64,000 bases of DNA from Anaerosporobacter faecicola (GTDB lineage: Bacteria; Bacillota; Clostridia; Lachnospirales; Lachnospiraceae): NCBI RefSeq assembly GCF_012070565.1, contig NZ_JAAQRO010000023.1:62001-126000 (forward strand), in the 5' to 3' direction. Position numbers and translations under genes: made by a program. Under the pieces are notes generated by a model, which searched no databases, had not been told where the DNA came from, and worked only from the letters and a program-made list of their open reading frames with translations. Positions 60,393-64,000 of the stretch are shown here, piece by piece. The number at the start of each line of letters is the position of its first letter. Position 1 is the first letter of the stretch.

Positions 60393-60878
60393 TTATTTAT
60401 ATACGCAACTCTCTTCTTTTTCATCCATATGTATGGAGGTGATCATCTGGTGTTTTACATATCCATAACTGGTCAAACCAGCCAAAATAATTTCGTTCCA
60501 TTTCTTTGCTGACAGGAGATAAGCCGTTCCATCATCCAATGTAATGGTGTACTGTTTATCACTTGTGCATTCTTGTGAATATAAAACTTTATACATATTG
60601 CTTCGATTGATGGCGCCAATCTCTTCTAACGTATTCACCATACGATACACAGTTGCTTTCCCGATATTCTCATCTATTTTTGAGGCTTTATAATAAATCT
60701 CCTTACAGCAAGAACACTCCTGTTGCAGTATGATATCTAGAATAAGTAAGCGTTGTTGCGTGATACGACAACCACTTTCCTTTAATTTTTCTATAATGCG
60801 TTCCTTTTGCATCTCTGAACGATGATAGCTTCTTCGCTCTTGCATTTCTTTACCAGAACAGGTACATTGTGTTGCCAT
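60393..60878 (-). CDS. Divergent Fur-family regulator lacking the metal-binding His/Cys core
   Basis: 161 residues from the ATG at 60878 (AAAGGAGTGAAAGAA upstream). The winged helix is Fur-like: GCRITQQRLLILDIILQQ, KEIYYKASKIDENIGKATVYRMVNTLEEIGAINR. The dimer/metal domain is abnormal: the HHxHxxCxxCG region of Fur, Zur and PerR is replaced by TSDKQYTITLDDGTAYLLSA. Instead there is a Cys-rich scatter (QCTCSG at the N-terminus, ECSCC before the recognition helix, ESCVYK at the end). It may sense something other than free iron, perhaps a cluster or redox. It is transcribed with a 33-aa peptide gene from a promoter bearing a DtxR-like operator. Confidence 0.82.
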   Translation of the reverse strand: MATQCTCSGKEMQERRSYHRSEMQKERIIEKLKESGCRITQQRLLILDIILQQECSCCKEIYYKASKIDENIGKATVYRMVNTLEEIGAINRSNMYKVLYSQECTSDKQYTITLDDGTAYLLSAKKWNEIILAGLTSYGYVKHQMITSIHMDEKEESCVYK

Positions 60879-60949
60879 TTCTTTCACTCCTTTCTTCCTT
60901 AAACCTTTCTATATACGTTACATAATAATTCATTGTATGAATGAACTCA

Positions 60950-61051
60950 CTACTTTCGTATCTCATGTGCTTTTCTTATCAACCATTCTTTTACATATAC
61001 TGATCCTATACAGAGTCCTACACTTCCCATAAATACAACTTCCATACACAT
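60950..61051 (-). CDS. 33-aa membrane peptide upstream of the Fur-like gene
   Basis: ATG at 61051 with GAGGAGGTC immediately before it, one of the strongest ribosome sites in the window. The product is MCMEVVFMGSVGLCIGSVYV then KEWLIRKAHEIRK: a short hydrophobic helix (residues 4-20) and a basic amphipathic tail. It lies between a DtxR-controlled promoter and the Fur-like gene. Small peptides accompany iron transporters (such as FeoB) in clostridia, so an accessory role in metal uptake is possible, but the similarity is only in size and topology. Confidence 0.5.
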   Translation of the reverse strand: MCMEVVFMGSVGLCIGSVYVKEWLIRKAHEIRK

Positions 61052-61093
61052 GACCTCCTCACTTTTAAATGGTATTCGTTGTCATTTGTCTTC

Positions 61094-61129
61094 TATGGTT
61101 AGTATAACCTAACATTTATTCGTTGTCAA
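61094..61129 (-). promoter_or_regulatory. Consensus promoter with DtxR-type operator before the peptide-Fur unit
   Basis: TTGACA (61129-61124) and TATACT (61106-61101) are 17 bases apart on the minus strand. TTAGGTTATACTAACCATA (61112-61094) covers the -10 and closely follows the DtxR/IdeR consensus TTAGGTTAGSCTAACCTAA. A 12-base direct repeat TATTCGTTGTCA flanks the site (61073-61084 and 61117-61128). Confidence 0.72.
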
Positions 61130-61160
61130 TAACTTTCAATTCAAAATTCCTGTTCATGCG

Positions 61161-61189
61161 TTGCACAAGGCCAAAAACTATGCTATACT
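61161..61189 (+). promoter_or_regulatory. Promoter of the DtxR-type regulator gene
   Basis: TTGCAC (61161-61166) and TATACT (61184-61189) are exactly 17 bases apart on the plus strand. TATACTAAC repeats the half-site of the operator on the divergent promoter, so autoregulation is possible. Confidence 0.65.
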
Positions 61190-61211
61190 AACAAAAGATT
61201 GAACAAACGAA

Positions 61212-61258
61212 CTAGTCCAAAGAGCGTGCTACTCTTACGTAGCAACGCAAATGACTAG
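61212..61258 (+). promoter_or_regulatory. Structured leader of the DtxR-type gene
   Basis: An outer CTAGTC/GACTAG stem encloses a GCGTGCTAC / GTAGCAACGC hairpin; the structure ends about 13 bases before the GGAGG site. It does not match a riboswitch I can name. Confidence 0.5.
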
Positions 61259-61281
61259 CAATGAATGTATTGGAGGTTACT

Positions 61282-61650
61282 ATGCACATTAACGAATCAG
61301 CTGAAAATTATCTCGAAACCATACTCAGATTGAGTAAAACCCTCCCTGTCGTACGTTCTGTTGATATAGCGAATGAACTCAATTTCAAGAAATCCAGTGT
61401 TAGTGTTGCTATGAAAAATCTTCGCGAGAATTACTATATAACAGTAACGGAGGCTGGTTTTATCTACCTTACAGATGCTGGAAAAGAGATTGCTGAGATG
61501 ATTTACGAAAGACATGATATTATATCCAATTGGCTAGAATCCATTGGTGTAAGTAAGGAAACTGCTTCTGAAGATGCTTGTAAGATGGAACATGTTCTTA
61601 GTAGTGAAAGCTTTACAGCAATCAAGAAGTATATTCATGCGAACCAATAA
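61282..61650 (+). CDS. DtxR/IdeR-family metal-dependent repressor
   Basis: 122 residues from the ATG at 61282 (TTGGAGGTTACT). Winged helix: SAENYLETILRLSKTLPVVR, SVDIANELNFKKSSVSVAMK, LRENYYITVTEAGFIYLTDAG. The dimer helix ends in ACKMEHVLS, whose Cys-x2-Glu-His equals the Cys102-Glu105-His106 metal site of the iron repressor DtxR; manganese-type MntR proteins carry an acidic residue in place of Cys. There is no C-terminal SH3 domain, as in MntR-length proteins. It is divergent from the peptide-Fur unit and probably represses it, since a DtxR-like operator lies on that promoter. Confidence 0.9.
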   Translation: MHINESAENYLETILRLSKTLPVVRSVDIANELNFKKSSVSVAMKNLRENYYITVTEAGFIYLTDAGKEIAEMIYERHDIISNWLESIGVSKETASEDACKMEHVLSSESFTAIKKYIHANQ

Positions 61651-61676
61651 TAAACTTTACGAACAGAGATCTCAAA

Positions 61677-61729
61677 AACCCAGTACAGGAATACGTCAAT
61701 TGCTACTTGTCGTTTTCCTGTACTGGGTT
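61677..61729. terminator. Bidirectional terminator between the DtxR-type gene and the helicase
   Basis: AACCCAGTACAGGAA (61677-61691) and TTCCTGTACTGGGTT (61715-61729) form a perfect 15-bp stem with T-rich tracts on both sides. Confidence 0.85.
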
Positions 61730-61820
61730 CTTATTTTCTATATATACGTTTTATCTTATTAACGCAAACTTCACAGTTCAATTGCTGCCCTGAAGGGTTA
61801 TCCTAAGGCATTTTCAGCAA

Positions 61821-64000
61821 TTAATGTGTTCCTAACTCTTCTAGCTCACTAAACAGTTTCATAAATTCTTTCTCTCCATAATCTTCAAAGAGTACCGTAA
61901 TCATATCTGCATCTTCTTTAACTACCACGCCAAGCCCATACTTTAGGTGTCGAACATTTCGTTTTGATTGTGTATCCTGCGTTTCTTTCTGTTTCACTTC
62001 AGGACTAACCGCGATCTGTATAGAATCTTTCTCCTTCTCAAACGCAATTTCTCGATTTTTCATAATCTGCCGTTTCAAATCTTGAAGATTCACTTTTTCT
62101 TGCTTTCTTGTCTCATTCTCTACTAATTTACGGGGAATCATATTGAGATAGAAACTTGCTCCCTTTGCTACTCGGTTCTGCCCTGAACTTGTATAATAAG
62201 AAAGCTCTAATTGATCCTTCGCACGAGTAATTCCAACAAAGAACAATCTTTTTTCTTCCTCTTCCTCTTCTTCATCCCTACAGTGTAGCGGAATGAGTCC
62301 ATAATTCACTCCAATGATAAAGACATAAGAGAATTCTAATCCTTTTGAAGCATGTAGGGTCATTAATTTAACGGAGTCTTTTTCACTATGAATGGAACGA
62401 GATATAATTTCTTTCCCATATAGAGTCGAAGCATTGAGAAATTCCCGTAGTCCCTGTTGAGGCTCAAGTGATTGCTCATCTACGAATTCCTCCATTAATG
62501 CAAGAATGGATTGAATCGCTTCTTTATCTTCCTGATATGTTGCTGCTGTCGGATGAAGATAGTAATTCAAGTGAAAATACTCCTGTATACCAAAAATCCA
62601 GTTCTTCTTGCTAATATTTGTATTCGCCTGTTGAAGATACTTTTCTTGAAATTCTAGCATTTGGCAAAGTATATCCGGTTCTTTGTACTTTTGAGGTTCT
62701 TCCTTTTTTTCAAGATATGCAAATAACGGTAACGTCGTCTCAGCTTTTTTTCCCCCATATTCTCTGATTCTTTTCCTTGCACCTTTTTCTGTGATTCCTA
62801 TTCCATAATTAGGATCACAAAGTACAGCAATCCCAGACGCCAGATCTTGTGGATTAATTGAAAAACGTAATACCCGTATGAACCAGTTTAGTACCGGAAT
62901 ATCCTTGATTGTTTTCTTAAGAGAAACTTCAATCGGGATTTCTTCTCTTTCAAATACCTGCTCTAGTTCCTCTGATTGGTTCTGCAATCGATAAAAAATT
63001 GCAACATCAGAATAGGGAATTCCACTAGCATGGAGTTTCTTAATCTTCCTCGCCAGATAGTCAGCTTCCTGAAATGCATTATAATGATTTTTTACTATAA
63101 TTTTATTACCAGTTTCTCGTATTCCCACCAAATCATTTCCATTTTGTAGAAATACTTTCGCAGCTTCTAAGATGGATGTACTGGAGCGATAATTAATAGG
63201 CAACGATAATTCCTTCGCCTGGTATTCTTCTTTCCAACGCCGAAAAACATCGAAGGTACTACCTCGCCAACTATAAATAACCTGATTCGGGTCCCCTACT
63301 GCAAAGAGCTTGGTATCCCTACCTCGAAGATGATTCAGTAATGCAAACTGCCTCGCATCACAATCCTGTACTTCATCCACAATGATCCATGCAGGCTTCC
63401 AATGACTCGATTCCTTTTGTAATAATTGATCACTTATCTTTAGCAAGTCCACAAAGTTCATCTTATTCAAACGAATCTTCTCTTCCGTTAATCGTTTTAC
63501 TAACACTGAAAGATCATCTTGATACCGCTGATCCTCTTCTAGTAAATCTTCTCGTTCAAACGCTTGTTCCAACCGCTTCTTTAATCGATTCTTGTATTTG
63601 ATGGTTAATTTTTCTTCCTGAAGAATGGACAAGGCTAGATCAACTTCTTCCTCTGGGTCCATAACGAGAAATTCCCTTGTATATCCGAATTGTTCTATAG
63701 GTAATTGTTCCTTAAGGAGATGAAGGGCAACGCGGTGAAAGGTCCCAAACCCTTGTAGTTCTTCCACTGACAAGTTCTCCTCTTGTTTTCTCAGTCGTTC
63801 CTTAATCTCCTCTGCTGCTTTATTCGTAAAGGTAAGTACGACCATGTCTTTATAAGGAATCTGTTTTTCATAATGTAAATACAGGATTTTTGAGATCAAT
63901 ACGGTTGTCTTACCACTACCTACCTGTGCATTGACAAGACAAGCCTTACTATCCTCGAGAACAGCCATCTGCTGATACTTATTTAATTGTGAGAAGTCCT
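61821..64000 (-). CDS. UvrD/PcrA-family helicase (5' end outside window)
   Basis: At least 725 residues; the frame is open to the right edge, where it reads LNKYQQMAVLEDSKA, so the true start with the Q-motif lies just outside. Superfamily 1 motifs are in order: I NAQVGSGKTT, Ia VLTFTNKAAEEIKERL, II IIVDEVQDCD, III AVGDPNQVIYSWRG, IV LPINYRSS, V MTLHASKGLEFSYVFIIG, VI RLFFVGITRAKDQLEL. The C-terminal VRHLKYGLGVVVKED resembles the small PcrA tail domain. It is a 3'-5' DNA helicase of repair or replication type. The motif I QVGSGKTT (usual AGAGSGKT) marks a divergent subgroup, so it is not called pcrA. Confidence 0.9.
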   Translation of the reverse strand, partial: DFSQLNKYQQMAVLEDSKACLVNAQVGSGKTTVLISKILYLHYEKQIPYKDMVVLTFTNKAAEEIKERLRKQEENLSVEELQGFGTFHRVALHLLKEQLPIEQFGYTREFLVMDPEEEVDLALSILQEEKLTIKYKNRLKKRLEQAFEREDLLEEDQRYQDDLSVLVKRLTEEKIRLNKMNFVDLLKISDQLLQKESSHWKPAWIIVDEVQDCDARQFALLNHLRGRDTKLFAVGDPNQVIYSWRGSTFDVFRRWKEEYQAKELSLPINYRSSTSILEAAKVFLQNGNDLVGIRETGNKIIVKNHYNAFQEADYLARKIKKLHASGIPYSDVAIFYRLQNQSEELEQVFEREEIPIEVSLKKTIKDIPVLNWFIRVLRFSINPQDLASGIAVLCDPNYGIGITEKGARKRIREYGGKKAETTLPLFAYLEKKEEPQKYKEPDILCQMLEFQEKYLQQANTNISKKNWIFGIQEYFHLNYYLHPTAATYQEDKEAIQSILALMEEFVDEQSLEPQQGLREFLNASTLYGKEIISRSIHSEKDSVKLMTLHASKGLEFSYVFIIGVNYGLIPLHCRDEEEEEEEKRLFFVGITRAKDQLELSYYTSSGQNRVAKGASFYLNMIPRKLVENETRKQEKVNLQDLKRQIMKNREIAFEKEKDSIQIAVSPEVKQKETQDTQSKRNVRHLKYGLGVVVKEDADMITVLFEDYGEKEFMKLFSELEELGTH

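Overview
The window comes from a low-GC Firmicute, most likely an anaerobic clostridium of the Lachnospiraceae type. This is inferred from AT-rich DNA with strong GGAGG ribosome sites, an oxygen-sensitive class III ribonucleotide reductase, the PyrK/PyrD type 1B dihydroorotate dehydrogenase pair, a CD3324-type helix-turn-helix protein, a Gram-positive Tad-like pilus locus and a cytoplasmic xylo-oligosaccharide pathway. Nearly all genes lie on the minus strand, so operons read from high to low coordinate. No rRNA, tRNA, CRISPR array, insertion sequence or prophage was recognised.

Region by region. 1-3.4 kb: two tandem paralogous proteins (helical domain plus, in the complete one, a right-handed beta-helix) and an AbiH-type abortive infection protein. 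3.5-10.7 kb: a compact Tad-like pilus/secretion operon with two ParA/TadZ-like proteins, a TadA/CpaF ATPase, a fused TadB-TadC membrane protein and four small single-span proteins; a 900 bp non-coding stretch with 37-bp AT-rich tandem repeats lies upstream. 11.6-12.2 kb: a lipoprotein with interleaved inverted repeats in its leader. 12.4-15.6 kb: the pyrK-pyrD-HTH-pyrE-small membrane protein operon. 15.8-22.7 kb: ilvE, folA, thyA, nrdD (with a C-terminal redoxin domain) and hflX. 22.7-28.2 kb: a TPR lipoprotein with an array of four CGAAG-loop hairpins in its leader, a housekeeping ABC-F protein and an Lsa/CplR-like ABC-F protein with a well-formed attenuation leader (promoter, leader peptide, terminator).

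28.2-45.1 kb: regulators and membrane systems. There are two similar cassettes pairing a TetR-family repressor with an Fe-S redox protein (radical SAM; RnfC-like), each with a consensus promoter overlapped by a large inverted repeat. There is also a BcrAB-like ABC exporter with a PLDc_N protein, an XRE/TPR regulator, a membrane-anchored alpha/beta hydrolase, a GT51 transglycosylase, a second ABC-2 exporter, a CsoR-type repressor and a split chromate transporter. One regulated promoter module occurs twice, at 33.9 and 43.9 kb.

45.3-57.4 kb: a xylan-utilisation cluster (GH43, Gfo/Idh/MocA oxidoreductase, HIT protein, GH3, GH67, an AraC regulator on the plus strand, an SGNH acetylesterase, GH8). 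None of the enzymes has a visible signal peptide and no transporter is present, so imported acetylated glucurono-xylo-oligosaccharides are probably dismantled in the cytoplasm. 57.6-64 kb: a TtcA-like thiolase/cysteine desulfurase pair for tRNA sulfur modification, an internally deleted MATE efflux pseudogene, an iron/metal regulatory node (divergent Fur-like protein, 33-aa membrane peptide, DtxR-type regulator, with a DtxR-like operator on a consensus promoter) and a UvrD-family helicase that runs off the right edge.

The strongest candidates for undescribed biology are the duplicated promoter module, the ABC-F attenuation leader, the Fur/DtxR/peptide node, the two TetR/Fe-S cassettes, the interleaved inverted repeats before the lipoprotein, and the tandem beta-helix paralogs next to AbiH.
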